Positions 1 to 15,833 of a stretch of 64,000 nt of DNA are shown in pieces (positions within the stretch are counted from its first letter, which is position 1; each line of letters opens with the position of its first letter). A program made the translations under genes and the position numbers. The stretch lies in the NCBI GenBank assembly GCA_029204225.1, contig CM055092.1:38513800-38577799 (forward strand), read 5' to 3'. The DNA comes from Diphasiastrum complanatum. Lineage: Eukaryota > Streptophyta > Lycopodiopsida > Lycopodiales > Lycopodiaceae. The notes beneath the pieces are model-generated. The model did not search any database. It was not told the origin of the DNA and saw only the letters and a program-made list of their open reading frames with translations.

Positions 1-480
1 GCTAATTTGGCACATGTGAGAGTGCCAACTCATCAAAGGATCCACCAATAATCATCAATATGGCACATGGACCAAGTTTCCTAACTTATAGCCACCTCCC
101 TTGAGTTTAGGCAATTTTCCTAATTTATAGGGACTTGCACAAATATCTACTACAAGTTGGATATCACCTACTACTGATGTTTTGACACATGTGAGAAATC
201 CTTGGCACGTGTGAGATCACTCCTATCCATGTGAAATAGCTTTTCCTACCAATAAAATGATGCCAAGTGGCATATAGCTAGAAAACTAGATTTTGGCCAT
301 TTTAGCCACTAAATCTCAAATGAAATGGTATGTACAACCTATATGACTCATCTAAATGATAAATGCATTTAATTCACACGTGGTAACAGGCTCCACACAT
401 GTGTAAACATAATATGTACATGATTTTGGCCTAGATCAAGCATGATTTTGACATTTTCACATACATGAAGCCTATGAAAA
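1..480. other. No gene seen; AT-rich edge of a retroelement
   Basis: No convincing reading frame. The stretch carries several CACATGTG and CACGTGTG motifs that resemble motifs in the copia LTRs near 47000 and 53339, so it may be LTR or leader sequence of the element that follows. That link is inference only. Confidence 0.3.
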
Positions 481-1090
481 TTGGGTCATGGCAATTTCGA
501 CCCAAGAGCATCTCACTCTATCAAGAGTGATTTCTATGCTTCTTCAAGAGGAGATCAGAAGAACTGCATCCTCTTAGGCTCAAGATCGGATCCTCAGGCT
601 CTATATTCAAAAAGTCAGAAGTTCAGATCCAAGAGATCTACAAAGTCAGCTTATCCTGACAAGAAGACCAACATGCAGTCTGGATCGAATTCTGGTCCAG
701 GATTGAATTAAAACTCCTCATCATTCTAACCAGTTCAAAAACTATTCTACAAATATTGTAAGAGAACTGGCCATGATATCAGGGACTGTCAAACTTTGAA
801 GTACAACAACGAGAAGAAGAAGCAGTTCCAACAGCAGGCACATACTGCTACAACCAGTCACTCAATTCAGCAATAGGAGGAAGATGAAGCAGCCTTTATG
901 ACCAATGTCGGAGAACAACAAGATATCGATCCTTGGTACTTGGACTCTGGAGCAACTCAACATATGACTCACCATCAAGACTAGTTCAAGGATTGCAAGC
1001 AATTGACCCACTCTCAAGTTGTGCAATTTGGAGACAACTCATCTCATTCCATTGAGGATGAATAAATAGTCAGAGTCGGATTTCAAAAAG
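481..1090 (+). pseudogene. Copia gag 3' part and aspartic protease
   Basis: The gag tail is basic and rich in Ser and Lys. Near 745-790 there is a zinc knuckle whose first Cys has become Tyr (YKYCKRTGHDIRDC), so metal binding is probably lost. The protease motif WYLDSGATQHMT lies near 934-972, with the D-S-G catalytic core intact, followed by FGDNSSHSI, the usual copia downstream motif. In-frame stops sit at the gag-protease linker and just after the protease motif. Confidence 0.85.
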
Positions 1091-1100
1091 GTGAAGTCTG

Positions 1101-1960
1101 TTGCTGTCCAATGTTCTCCACATTCAAAATTTGACCAAAAATATGCTCTCAAATAGAAAAATCACTAATTCAGGTTGGAGGGTCGAATTCGATACAAACA
1201 ACTGCACGATTCTTGACAAATCTCGGAAAGTTCTAGCTTTCGGGAGAAGAAGTGACTACCAACACAAACTCAGCCCTTGTTATTATTCTAATAGTCAAGC
1301 CCTTCACACATCCACTTCTGAATCAACTGATATGCTTTGGCATTTCATACTAGGCCATCTTAACTTCAAAAGTATTAATCAAATGTCGACTCAGAATCTA
1401 GTGCAAGATCTTCCTTAAGGGAGCAAACCAACTTCTCCATGTGAAAGCTATATTATCAACAAGCATGCTAGAAGTCCTTTTATTTCTGATTCAGTTCATA
1501 CTTCTAAAGGTTTGCTTGATCTTGTACATAACAACATTTGTGGCCCAATGCAGACTACTTCGACAGGGGAGCTCTCTACTTCCTAACCTTCATCGATGAC
1601 TTCTTTCGAAGGACTGCTACTTATTTTATGAAGAACAAATCAGAAGCATTCAAGTTCTTCAAGCAGTTCAAGATGTCTGCTGAAAATCAGAGAGGAAGAT
1701 CAAAGCGCTTGATGGAGGGGGAGAATTCATCTCCAAAGAATTCAAGGACTTCTACAAGAGCCAACGTAATACATCAACAATACACGACAAACTACTCACC
1801 ACAGTCCAATGGTGTAGCTGAAAGAAAGAATCGGACACTCATCGAAAGTGCCAAGAGCATGCTGGCCCATTCCTCTCTTCCAAAAACTTTTTGGACAGAA
1901 GCTATTATAAAGCTGCCTATCTTCAAAATCGATCCATTACAAAGGCCCTAAACAGCAAAA
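1101..1960 (+). pseudogene. Copia pre-integrase and integrase core
   Basis: The pre-integrase signature MLWHFILGHLNFKSINQM is present near 1330-1390. The integrase core follows in shifting frames. The block equivalent to H-x-D-x-C-G-P-M reads HNNICGPM, so the first catalytic Asp is Asn. YFLTFIDDFFRR and the NGVAERKNRTLIE block that carries the catalytic Glu are recognisable. Several frameshifts make it non-functional. Confidence 0.85.
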
Positions 1961-2379
1961 TACCTTATGAGGTGTGGACATGATCAAAGCCATCACTCAA
2001 AAATATTCGAGTGTTCGGATGCATTGCTTACGAACCTTGTTGATCTAAGAAAGAACCTGGACGACATCAACATAAAGTCGATCTTCATCAACTATTCCCC
2101 AGATCACAAGACATACATGCTCTACAACATGGACACTTCAAAAATCGTTCACAAGTAGAGATGTCATTTTTGTGGAAGACCAATTCATCGACCACAAGGG
2201 GAAGGCTCCATCAACTTCCAATCCCAAAGTCGACAACTTTGAACTAGGGACTTGACATTGACTCCAACAATGAGTCTGAACCTCGAGAAATCTAACCACA
2301 TCAGAGGATTGGTTCGATCCAAACAGCCCCCATCTGGATTTATGGATGATCCGACCTGCTACTTTGCGTAGGAACCAAA

Positions 2380-3240
2380 CATAGTTTATGAGGCAATGTT
2401 TATTCCTAATGTTGACTAGTGGAAGGCTGCAATGGACACCGAATTCGATTCTCTACATGAGAATCAAACATGGACTATTACTAAGCTACCAAAGGATCGA
2501 GATCCGATTCCATGCAAATGGATATTCAAGGCGAAGAATGATGCTGAAGGAAGACTCAATTGATAAAAATCCAGGCTTATCGCCAAAGGCTTCTCTCAGA
2601 TTCTAGATCTGGATTATTCGGAGACCTTCAGTCCTGTCGTTAAACATGCTTCGAGCCGACTATTACTCTCCTTTGCAGCTGCATCAGATCTCGAAGTCCA
2701 TCAAATGGATGTCCAGACCGCTTTCTTCAATGGAACTATCGAAGAGAAAATCTATATGTCGCAGCCAGAGGGACGAATTGAAAGGCAAGCAGCACCTTGT
2801 GTGCAAAATCCACAAGGCTCTCTATAGGTTGAAACAATCACCCAGAGTCTGGTTTTAGAAAATAAATGTATTTTTTTTTTATCGAGAATGATTTTTTTCC
2901 AAACTCGGCAGACACTAATATTTATTTCAAGTCCGTTTCTACTTTTTTCATTATCATCACTCTCTATGTAGATGATACACTACTATTCAGTAACAATCTG
3001 AATCTGATGAAGGAAATGAAATGCATGCTGGCCCAGGAGTACAAAATGACTGATATGGGTCCAGCTCATTATTGTCTCGGAATCAAAATTTTCCGAATTT
3101 GCCCCAGCAAATTGATTTTTATCAATCAACAAAGATATCTCTCCAATGTGTTTGAAAAATATGGAATGGACAACTGCAAATCGAGTCACTTTTCACTTGA
3201 TCCTGGTCTAAAGCTTTCAAAGGCAATGACGTCTTTGTTG
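2380..3240 (+). pseudogene. Copia reverse transcriptase, broken
   Basis: Motifs of RVT_2-type reverse transcriptase are visible in order: TW..KLPKDRDPIPCKWIFK, LIAKGFSQ, DYSETFSPVVKHAS, HQMDVQTAFFNGTIEE, ALYRLKQSPRVWF, then the catalytic YVDDTLLF near 2967-2990 and HYCLGIKIF. Frame changes near 2560, 2640 and 2860, plus stop codons, show it is dead. The frame ends in the GA microsatellite. Confidence 0.9.
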
Positions 3241-3303
3241 TGTCATCTTTGTAGCATAGAGGTTCGTCGCTGGGAGCGGCAACCTCGCCTTTACCTGCAT
3301 AGC

Positions 3304-3490
<187 letters not shown>

Positions 3491-3614
3491 AAGAGGCTCG
3501 AGCACCTTCCCCAAACTATGCGGTGGCTACCTAGAGAAAAGAGAGAGGGAGAGTGCCTAGGTTGAGAGAGGCTTTGGAGGCTCGAGCACCTTCCCAAAGC
3601 TCAAATAGAGACAA

Positions 3615-3715
3615 AAAACTAAAGTCCTTTATGTACCTAATCTGTCTACGAATCTGCTATATGTTAGCAAAATTATTGATTTAGGACATAGAGCAGAATT
3701 CGAATCAGATTAGTG
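3615..3715 (+). pseudogene. Copia post-protease fragment
   Basis: A short open segment reads KVLYVPNLSTNLLYVSKIID, the conserved block found between protease and pre-integrase in copia polyproteins. It is out of order relative to the RT just upstream, so it comes from a second, separately inserted or rearranged element. No other domain is recognisable around it. Confidence 0.55.
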
Positions 3716-3719
3716 TAGA

Positions 3720-4733
<1,014 letters not shown>

Positions 4734-4749
4734 TCATGATTGCTACTCA

Positions 4750-5470
4750 CGTTATGAAAAACCCAATTTAGGTGTCCTGGAACACGCCTATTTTTTAAAT
4801 TTTATGTTTTATTTTTTAATGTTTTGATTAGTTTCTAGCGTTTACAAATTTTAGTAGGGCTTATTTTTAGAGCTAGAAATCTTTTTCTTTTTCTTTTTTG
4901 TGTTGAAAGAAGTGCTTCAAAATGCTTGTTTTGGAATGTAGTTGCAGTGGCATGTGTTCCACGACTACTATGATATTGATGTATATTAAGATAACAAGAG
5001 CTTTCTTCCACCATCTATGATTGCGATGTCTATAGCATTCTTTTTCTTATGAATTTTTTTATTTTATTACAAATACCATTTCAACAATGAGCATATACAT
5101 CTTCCATTTGCTTTGAAACTTCTTTCTTCTTATGAATCACATTTTTTTTTCCCATTAACCATTTAATCAAAGTCAAATTTATACACACACAATCAACAAA
5201 AATGTATAATAAGTGAATGTGAATATTTATTTAATGTAGTGTCCATATTGAGATGAATCTCACATAAACATCATTTAACCAAAGAATACATACTTTGACA
5301 ATCTTTTCTTTTCATGAATCCATCTCTTTTATTGACTTTATCAATCCTTTCTTCTTATTAATATGTTTTCGACAAACCTTTCAATCAAATGCAAGCTAAT
5401 ACACAAAATTAGCTAAAGTGTATTGTATGAATGAAAGCATATCTATTATCTATCTAATCAAACTAAATCG
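4750..5470. other. No gene recognised
   Basis: AT-rich intergenic sequence with no open frame or motif that I can support. Confidence 0.4.
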
Positions 5471-5471
5471 C

Positions 5472-5582
<111 letters not shown>

Positions 5583-5589
5583 GGATAGT

Positions 5590-7230
5590 ATCTAATGGCG
5601 AATCACCCCCTCTTGACAATTTGTGTAAACTTTCGGTCATATACCCCTAACTTGTTTGAATCTTTTTGGCAAGAATTTTTTTTGAAAGGTTTTTTTTTTC
5701 TTCAAACGGTCATGATTCACCCTTGTCTCATCCAATGGTTGCTATTCTTTGCTTCATACACAAGGCAACGTATGGTTCTTTCCACAAAATTTCACACTAA
5801 GCTAACTCCTGGCTATATAAACACAACTATGCTTAGAACCATCTCCACCTCCTGTCTTTTCTCTTCTTCTTCTCCATCATGTTCTTAGGTGTGCCTATAT
5901 CCACTTGACAGTGGCAACTACAACGACACGATCGATTTTTCAAGCATTCCTTCAGGTATGAATGCGCACTATATACATGGTTCAGCACATTTTGGTTTGA
6001 TACTCATTTCAGTTGGGTAGCGTAGACTACCATCGCATTTATCAGTAGGAATCAATGGTCTTGTTGTTGACCGCTATAACAGCTTCAACGCTTAAAGTTT
6101 TTTGCTACTTGATTGCCTTTTATAGCAGACTATCATGATTGATAGATGCTATGCACTCATAGTTAGCGTAAGTGTTTTTTGTTGACAACCTAGCGGTGCT
6201 AACAACCGCAAGAATGATGCATTGTATGCAACGATTGAGCATGTATTGATGCATTGAAAGCAAGCGTTGATGACAGCCGCTTGGTTCACGGCTTCACACA
6301 CACATTTTTTGGTTGATTGATAAGCACATAGTATTAACCTTGTGCAGCTGACAACCACAAGGATCACTTGTTTTTCCGCGGATCTGCTACTACAACTGCG
6401 CTGCTACAGCGATCCACTTCCAATATATATAATGATATGCATTTATCCTATGTAGAACTGGTCAAACAAAACAGACTCCATTCGGCAATACTGGACCACT
6501 TCTTAGGAATGCCAAAAAGTTGTCCATTCGTTGTGCCCTAATGGCGTGCCTTCTGACACGAAGGGCGTTTTTAGACAAACGACATTGGAATCAAGCTACA
6601 ATTGGTCCAGTGGGTTCATTTCGAGAACATGAACTTGTAACCACCTTCCGTCCGAAGTTATGGGGGGTTTCGGCCGGATTTGACCAGTTTATGGTCCGAC
6701 AAGCCTAACTTCCCTATCCTACTTTCAGGGTTTCTGGCTCGAGCGCACGTTTCTCAGTGAATACTGGACGATTTGGAACCTCGTTTGGTGCTGCGGGTTC
6801 ATCTCCACGTGCAGCCCAGTAGGGAACATACGACAAGCAAAACAAACTAATGGCCCTGGAGATTTGCTATGCATGACAAATTTACATGGATCGTTCTATA
6901 ATATTGCCAATTTACCACATGTAGCGTAACCATGAGTGGCAATTTTCCAAAAAAATGTGTGGCTGTGCCACACGTGTGGTACACCCACATGATTCAGATT
7001 TTGAAAAAGTTTTCTCCATCGTTGGTTGGGGGACTACTTGGTTGTTAGAAAATTTAAATGGCATGGCTCTACCACACTATGGTAGTGCCATGCGTTTGTC
7101 CCCACAATCATTGCCACATGATTGGCATGAAATTGCCACACAGTACAAAAGTGCAAGTCCTTATGATTCCCATTATACAATTTTTGACTTTTTCTTTATG
7201 AAGCTTTTTTTTGTTGTAAACTTTTTGGCC
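5590..7230. other. No gene recognised
   Basis: Weak frames only (5595-5888, 6149-6367, 6520-6708, 6955-7353), none with recognisable domains. The 6450-6860 part is more GC-rich than its surroundings. A CACACGTGTGG palindrome-like motif lies near 6970. Confidence 0.35.
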
Positions 7231-7330
7231 TCAGGCGAAGGGCCTTCCCCGAGGGAACGACTGAGGAGACTAACCTTCCTCGACATTAAAACAAATTTTA
7301 CTTTTTCTTTAGCCTTTTCTTGTTGTAAAT

Positions 7331-7376
7331 TTTTTCTTGAATGCACCTTTTGAGCATAAAGTGCATGTAAAAAAAG
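7331..7376. repeat. Hairpin repeat copy 1
   Basis: Left arm with ATGCACCTT and right arm with AAAGTGCATGTAAAAAAA pair around a loop of about 8 nt. Member of the ACGTGCACCTT hairpin family. Confidence 0.6.
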
Positions 7377-7653
7377 TTGTTGAAGAAAAAAGGAGACACA
7401 CGCATTCCAACTGAGGAGGCACCTCCCTTTCCTTTGAAAAAAAAATTAATTGATCTCTTTTTTTTTTTTTGGAGGGGGGGGGAGGGGGGGGGGGGCGGGT
7501 TTGTGGTGAGCTTGCCCTCCAAGGGCGTTCTGCCTAGGAAGGCCATCCGCCGGAGGTCGAAAGCCCTTGGGAGGAAAGACCTGAGGAAGGGGCCTTCTAT
7601 GCCGTAATTTCCTTATATATATATATTGATCTTTCTTTGCCATAGATTTCTTA

Positions 7654-7689
7654 TTTACATGCCGCTTTTGGGAGGAAGGTGCACGTAAA
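7654..7689. repeat. Hairpin repeat copy 2
   Basis: TTTACATGCCGCTTTT pairs with GAAGGTGCACGTAAA with a few mismatches and a 5-nt loop. Confidence 0.55.
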
Positions 7690-8141
7690 GAAAACTAAAC
7701 TTATTTAGCTCGCACCGTCCAACATTCAGAGCATGTGCAATTAAAAATTTTGAAAAAGAAAGGGGAGGCGCACAGATTTTGCGCAGGGAAGCGCCTCCAT
7801 TTTCTTCATGAAAATGTAAAAAGTAACATTACAACATCATAAGAAAGGCCAACCATTATGTCCTCCAATATATGTATAGTGCTCTCAAGCCCACCCTATA
7901 AAAATAGAAGACATTAAGATGAAGCCATAAACTATTAAAATTAAGAAATAATTGTGATATTTGCAATAAAAAACAATGTACTTTTAGCACTTAACAAAAA
8001 GACGAAATGTAAATTTCAGCTATAATTAGAATTAGCAAGTTGTTTTTGGGAGATAAAATTGATGGGAGGGGGAAGGTGGTCCGAGGCCCTTCCGTTCGAG
8101 AAGGCTCTGTGCCCCAAGGCGGAGGTGCGAGGGTTCTTTTT

Positions 8142-8172
8142 TTTACATGCATCTTTCAGACGAAGGTGCGTG
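8142..8172. repeat. Hairpin repeat copy 3
   Basis: ACATGCATCTTT pairs with GAAGGTGCGTGT around a short loop. It sits directly before copy 4. Confidence 0.5.
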
Positions 8173-8181
8173 TCGTGAAGT

Positions 8182-8234
8182 AAATTTTTTTACGTGCACC
8201 TTTCGGACTCCTTGAAGGTGCATGAAAAAAATTT
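8182..8234. repeat. Hairpin repeat copy 4
   Basis: Best preserved member. The left arm ends ACGTGCACCTT and the right arm begins AAGGTGCATG, with T-rich and A-rich outer parts that extend the pairing to about 20 bp. The loop is about 11 nt. Confidence 0.65.
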
Positions 8235-8389
8235 GTTATTAAAAAATTTGCCCCACAAATTACTTTAGGTTCGGTGAGGCTGGTCCATTTTCTTTGTAAA
8301 AATGTTAAAACTGATTTTAAGGATGATTTTAAGGATAAGAAATTTAATTTTTTGCCAGCACAGTGGGATGTTGATGAAGAAATCCTTTG

Positions 8390-9248
8390 CCTTGAAAATG
8401 ATGTGCTGAACAAATATCTTCTTTTCAGACGAAATCACTGCAGTAACGCGACAGCCCTCCTAAAACGCATTATCTGCTCAATTGTCCTGCAGCAGCAGAT
8501 GATGCAATCCAATTAATTGATTTATTACAGCAGAAATTAGAGCTTTTTCTATGGTCCTGATTCTTCCAATTTCCCCTCCCATCCTATCTCTCTCCTCTGG
8601 CACTGTGGAAGTGATCGATCAGTGAGACGACTCTGTACAATAGACAAAGCAGGATCAAAGGTGCGTTTCTGATTCTTTTGTCGCTCGTCTTCACAATTAG
8701 GAGCTCGCGGTTGAGAATTATCACTTTTGGTTGAGCGTTCGTTGCTGGATCACGTTGCTTTCTTTGCTGATTGACTGACTGAATGAATGACTGCATGCTC
8801 AACTTTTCGGTCACAGCATGTCGACTATTATGCTATGGTGTAGCTGAAAGCTTTGTGGGTTCGTTGTTAAGCGGCCAAATCCACTAGAATTCATTGTGTT
8901 TTGTAAGGGATTTGGTTTGGCTATAGTTTCTTTCTCTGTACGGTCGTAGACGTCGTCCCTTAATTATATTATGAAAGAGGCCTTATCGTGTTGGAATAGA
9001 TCATTTTAGTATTCCCTATTTACCATCCTACCCACCTTCAACAACGCTCTGTCAAATCTTTGATGGATGGTGCAGCTGCACCTGAGAAACTGGAATCGCC
9101 CAGTCACAATACGTATTGGGTACCACCAAAATGAGGCAGGCATGAAATCCCTGTGAGCGTACGAGTTTGTTCGATCCTATGCCAGAATATTTGGAAGCTC
9201 CCCTATGTTGAAAAGCAGTGGCTTAGCACCCCAATTGTTTTAGGCTTA
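8390..9248. repeat. Dispersed duplication, copy A
   Basis: This segment matches 14612-15352 over most of its length, with small indels. Shared anchors include CCTTGAAAATGATGTGCTGA, TCTCTCCTCTGGCACTGTG, TCTTCACAATTAGGAG, GTAGCTGAAAGCTTT and the 3' end near AATTGT. The first part is pyrimidine-rich with a CAAAG|GTGCGT splice-donor-like site at 8661, giving the look of a 5' untranslated exon with its intron. It does not look like a transposon, and no terminal TG..CA or coding domain was found. Confidence 0.75.
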
Positions 9249-9249
9249 G

Positions 9250-11430
<2,181 letters not shown>

Positions 11431-11439
11431 CTTCATTTT

Positions 11440-12232
11440 CTCCACTTCCCTCCCTCTTTTATTCAAATCAATCTTTAGTGTCCTTCTTTCCATGCGAGAG
11501 CTTACATTTTGGACGGGTGGCAATGCCATCTCCCCTCTCGAGTCTCTTTGGTTTTCCAAAACTATTACCATCAATTCTAAGCCTCTTGCTATGATCAAGA
11601 AAAGTTTTTGCCTCAAACTTACCGGTAAAGGACTTATCACTTGGGACAATATTATGAACCTCACATAGTCCCTCAGTCTTTCCCAACTCAGGGCTGAACT
11701 TGGCCTTTCCCCTCGCGAGTCTAACTTCCTCTCTTTTGCCTTCTCTCATGGGGACCTTGGCCCTCTCACTTTTGCTCCGATATCTTACTGCGATAAGAAA
11801 TGACTCTCCAAGGCTATAGACAAAACGGACAAAATTTCTTACTCCTACTTTGCTACCAAAGAACCCAACTTCACCTTCTCTTGGTTCAAATTTAGGTGGA
11901 ATCTTTCTGACCCCCCTCATCTATGGAAGTCTAGATTTCGTCGCACCCTCAAACTCAGACCTAGGAAGTATAGACTTTTCTCACTTAGGATCCTCCAGCT
12001 TTCTCTTCCAGTTCGTGCTAGTTACAGGGGTAATGTGTGGCATGTTTTCTCTAAGTTTAAAACATCAGATGAGGATGTGACGCATTTGTTTTTCCATTGT
12101 TATGTTCCTTTATGGAAATCAGTGGCCAACCTTTTCATTGCACGATGTCATGTAAGATTCAGGAGGTTTAGTCATATGGATTTACTGCTAAATGACATTA
12201 CTTTTTTCGATCATGTTATTAATACTTTCTGA
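11440..12232 (+). pseudogene. LINE 3' fragment (C-terminal, zf-RVT-like)
   Basis: A forward frame with a few stops and shifts reads through ELTFWTGGNAISPLESLW, AMIKKSFCLKLTGKGLITWD and ends in VWHVFSKFKTSDEDVTHLFF-HC. The last is the Cys/His module that plant LINE ORF2 proteins carry after the reverse transcriptase (zf-RVT). The RT domain itself is missing, as expected for a 5'-truncated LINE copy. There is no clear poly-A tail. The family is reasonably sure; the exact left edge is not. Confidence 0.65.
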
Positions 12233-12239
12233 CAATGTC

Positions 12240-14610
12240 TTAGAGCTCTAACTTTTATTTTTTTTCCAACTTCTAAAGACAAATCTAGAGACTTGAGCTT
12301 CAAATTTTGTGTAAATAAAAAATAAAATATTATGCCCAAGTCAAGTTTTCTTGTTAAGACATTTACCTCACTGTCTCATATGCCCAGTTTTTTGCTTGAA
12401 AAATTTGTGTAGCTCAGAAGTTCTAACACATGTTCACACATGACATTGAGATGTGGTCAAAGATGTTTTGAGGCAAAAAATCCTAGCTTGTCAAGCTTGG
12501 ATTTTGGCACAATTTCTTTTCGAATTTTGTATCATAAATTAAATTTTTTGTTATGTTGGGGATCCTAGCTCGTCTTTGAGTTGGTGGCCTTGAGTGGTCA
12601 AATTAGTCAAGCCAAAAAGCTCAAGGTCGAGGCTCATGCATTGGGCCTTTTGTGGACACTATAATAACTCTATCCAACTCAACTAATTGAGGACAAATTT
12701 TGGCATTCTTTCAATGTTGGAACATAAGTCAATAATCCCAAGCTTGACTCTGAAATTGACATGCATGATTTATTATAGGGTAAAGTCCTTGCAAGAGCGT
12801 TCTTGGGGTTTTACATGGTTTGAGAATAGGGTGTGGCAAGGGATTGAATGCCTTGTATAGTCCCCTCTTGGGGACTTTGTGCAGCATAAACACTTAGGTT
12901 TAATATTGGTTATGTATTTTTATTTTCCCCTTGTTAACAAAATAAAAATAATGAGTAATGTGAATCCCATCATCTTTTTGGACGTAATGCCGTTCTTTCA
13001 AAATGCAATCTTTTTATGTAGAGTAGAGCCCTTCAAAATTGGTTTCACTAAGGGGATCTTGATCGAGGGTGGGAGGCTCGACTACAAAGTAAGGCCCTAG
13101 GCTTGGGCCTTCCCTTGAGTAAATGCCCAAGTGTGAGTTATTTTGTTACACTTACTTTTTATGAGAATTTATAGAAAATTGAACCTTTTGGTGAAATTTT
13201 CACATGGAACCTCAATGACTAATATCTCGCATAATGTCATTGGATGTCCACATGATAACTATGGCACAAGGTTTAGTGCTAGGTGTCATTGCTTTATTAT
13301 ATTTTCATCTGAAAATTTTGGTCTAAGATTTTTGTGTTTGAAAATTGCATGTAAAAAAAAATATAAAAAAAATGAGCACTTTGCACTAGGTGGAGCGAAC
13401 AATACAAGCCAAGATTGAAGTGTAGGCAAAATGTAGAATTATAAATTCTTATAATCATTTAATATAAAGTATCATGTAAAAGGTATGACTTTGAAAAAGC
13501 TATACCATAAATCTTTGGAAAAATCACGTTGTAAATGAAGCCACTCTTCTAAATCAATGATGGTGTCACATGCAAACAAGCTTTAGTGTTGGCCCCCCAT
13601 TGCACTTAGCTCTCATCATGACATTAACATAGTTTGCACCATGAATTTTTCGACCTTTTCGTATCCTCTTACATAAGTCGAGGACACTTCATTTTCCTAA
13701 TCTTTAGATTGCCATTTTCTAATGTTGCAATCTTTTAGCTTGACATCTAAAGTTTCTTTGGTCCTAGGTTCAAGACCACCTTGGAAACCAAGATGCATTG
13801 TTGCAATATTTTCTCCTTGCCAGCGTGAATTATGCTAGAGCACAAAGGAAAAACTTTTAGTATGCGGACATAAAAGTAGTGGCCCTAGAAAGGTGGAGAT
13901 ACAAGGTATTAGTGTTTTGCGTCTCATGGGAGTTAAGAGTTGCCACACTATGGGGCTTGCCCCATGAGACTTCACTTCTTGTAGGGGTAAGTCCTCTTGT
14001 TCATGAGAATAGAGAACGTCCATAATTTTTTCAATATCAAGTACTACACCATTATACTCAATTAGGGCCTTAGTGGCTCTTAGGTATGAAAACACCCGAA
14101 GTTTAAGAGTTTAGAAAATGCTACCTTTATATTCGGTGCAAAAACTATCACTTGAACTTGAATGCTATTCGAAACTAATAATTAGGGGGAGTCTGTCTGC
14201 CATGAGAGAGGTGGGCTCCAATGCATCCAAGGGCGATGAGGGTGGGAAGCATCCTGGTGAGATGATGTCATCCCACTTTTTCCCCTTGGATCATCTCTTC
14301 CCCACCTCTCTCATGTAAGACACGGTAAGGAATACGCTCCCCCAATAATTCATAGCGTGAGGATGAGAAGGCACAGCCTTTAAATGCTAGGACATTTTCT
14401 CACTTAACATGACCTTTAGACGGGCACTAGCATTTAAAGGCTATGCTAGTGAAAGGCTAGTTTTCATGTGGGTACTAAAATATGGCCTTTAAATTCCAAT
14501 GAGGCAATTGGGTGTACACGTACACTCCAGTCCTTTGACAGAAGAAAAAGTGCAACTCTTATATTATGTCCACTATTATACCCCTGCCATGTTGCAGAAC
14601 AGTTCCTTCA
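12240..14610. other. No gene recognised
   Basis: Only weak frames (12879-13100, 13143-13418, 13835-14095 on -, 14118-14318), none recognisable. Mostly AT-rich intergenic sequence between the LINE fragment and duplication copy B. Confidence 0.35.
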
Positions 14611-14611
14611 G

Positions 14612-15352
14612 CCTTGAAAATGATGTGCTGAACAAGCCTGAACAAGGATTCCTCATCAGACATCTTGTTCACAAATGCAATTACCTTAAAAAAATGCGAC
14701 ACGATTTATCTGTTGAATTGTCCCGCAGCACCGGATGATTCAATGCAGTTATTTGTTTCACTATATCAGAAATCAGAGCATTTCATATGCTACTGATTCT
14801 TTAATCCAACTCGTCCCCCGTCCCCATCTCTCTCCTCTGGCACTGTGTTAGTGATCGATAAGCAAGGTTGTGGACACCAGACAAAACAGCGCGTTTCTGC
14901 TCCTTTTGCCACTCGTCTTCACAATTAGGAGGTCACGGTTGAGAATTATCGCTTCTGGTAAACTGTTTGTTGTTGTATCACATTGCCTTGTTTGCTAACT
15001 GACTAAATGAATGAGAATGTGCTCACTTTTCGACCGTGATACTGTGGTGTAGCTGAAAGCTTTATGGGTTCGTCGTTAACCAGGCTAGTCAACTAGAATT
15101 AGGAGATTTTTTATAAGAGATTGGGCTTTGGCTACTGTTTCTTTCCTTGTACGGTGGCGTTCAGATCATTTTAGTGTTCGCTGGCGTTAGTCTGTCTACC
15201 AAGCTTCCCACCTACAACAACGCTTGTCTGATCGTTTTGCCAGAAATTCTGGAAGCTCTTGCCTAAATCCTCTACAAAAAACATCAGCTACGGATATAAT
15301 GCAAAGCATTGGCTTAGGGAGCAGCTTAATTCCAATTGTCGTAGGGTTTGGT
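14612..15352. repeat. Dispersed duplication, copy B
   Basis: Diverged copy of 8390-9248 in the same orientation, about 6.2 kb away. It lacks the splice-donor-like GT found in copy A (here ACAGCGCGTTTC), and several indels shorten it. It ends at a 23-base G run. Copy A is therefore the better candidate for a functional segment, if either is. Confidence 0.75.
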
Positions 15353-15375
15353 GGGGGGGGGGGGGGGGGGGGGGG
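15353..15375. repeat. Poly-G run, 23 bases
   Basis: Uninterrupted G homopolymer at the end of duplication copy B. Runs this long can also be sequencing or assembly weak points. Confidence 0.95.
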
Positions 15376-15685
15376 TTTGTTGGTTTGTGTTAGATCCAGG
15401 CGCCCTTAGAACGCCACCTTTTTTTTTTTTTATAAATTTTGGCTGCCCCGAGCACTACATGATACGGCGGCCAAAAAGATAATATCATAAGCAAACCCTA
15501 GCTCTGTCCAGTGGCTGATATAACTGAAAACTGGAGATGTACCTCATGTGCATGTGGGTGTCCGGGAAAGTGTCACTGGTGCTCGGCTGGTGCCTGAGAG
15601 AAATTGGTGCTGGTGTGCACCCGGGAAAGTGGAGCTGGCGTCTTGTAGATGCTTGTAAAATTGGTGTAGGTGCTCCGGGGAAATG

Positions 15686-15772
15686 CTTCTTGGTTTCCAA
15701 GGGGAGGCTCGAACCTGGGACCAAAGAAACTTTGGATGCCAAGCTAACCAGTTGAGGCAATCCCGTTGGGTA
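15686..15772 (-). mobile_element. tRNA-derived SINE head or pseudo-tRNA
   Basis: On the - strand there is a good pol III B box (GGTTCGAGCC, plus coordinates 15706-15715). About 33 nt upstream of it lies an A-box-like TTGCCTCAACTGG (15748-15760) followed by TTAGC. A CCAAAG/CTTTGG stem lies where an anticodon arm would be. The T-arm does not pair well, so this is not a working tRNA. The 15-base sequence TGCTCCGGGGAAATG flanks it on both sides (15671-15685 and 15773-15787), which looks like a target-site duplication around a short insertion. No poly-A or poly-T tail was identified. Confidence 0.45.
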
Positions 15773-15833
15773 TGCTCCGGGGAAATGGCACTAGTGCCCA
15801 CCAAAAGGATTTTTTTTGGGCACCCATCTAGTT

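Larger units (their letters stand above)
7230..8240. repeat. Cluster of small hairpin-bearing repeats
   Basis: At least four short inverted repeats built on ACGTGCACCTT/AAGGTGCATGT lie here. They are interleaved with GC-rich segments of the type AAGGGCCTTCC and with GGAGGC..CCTCC blocks followed by A-rich tails. Related modules recur at 15870-16330, so this is a dispersed non-coding repeat family. An interrupted G run lies at 7471-7499. Confidence 0.6.
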
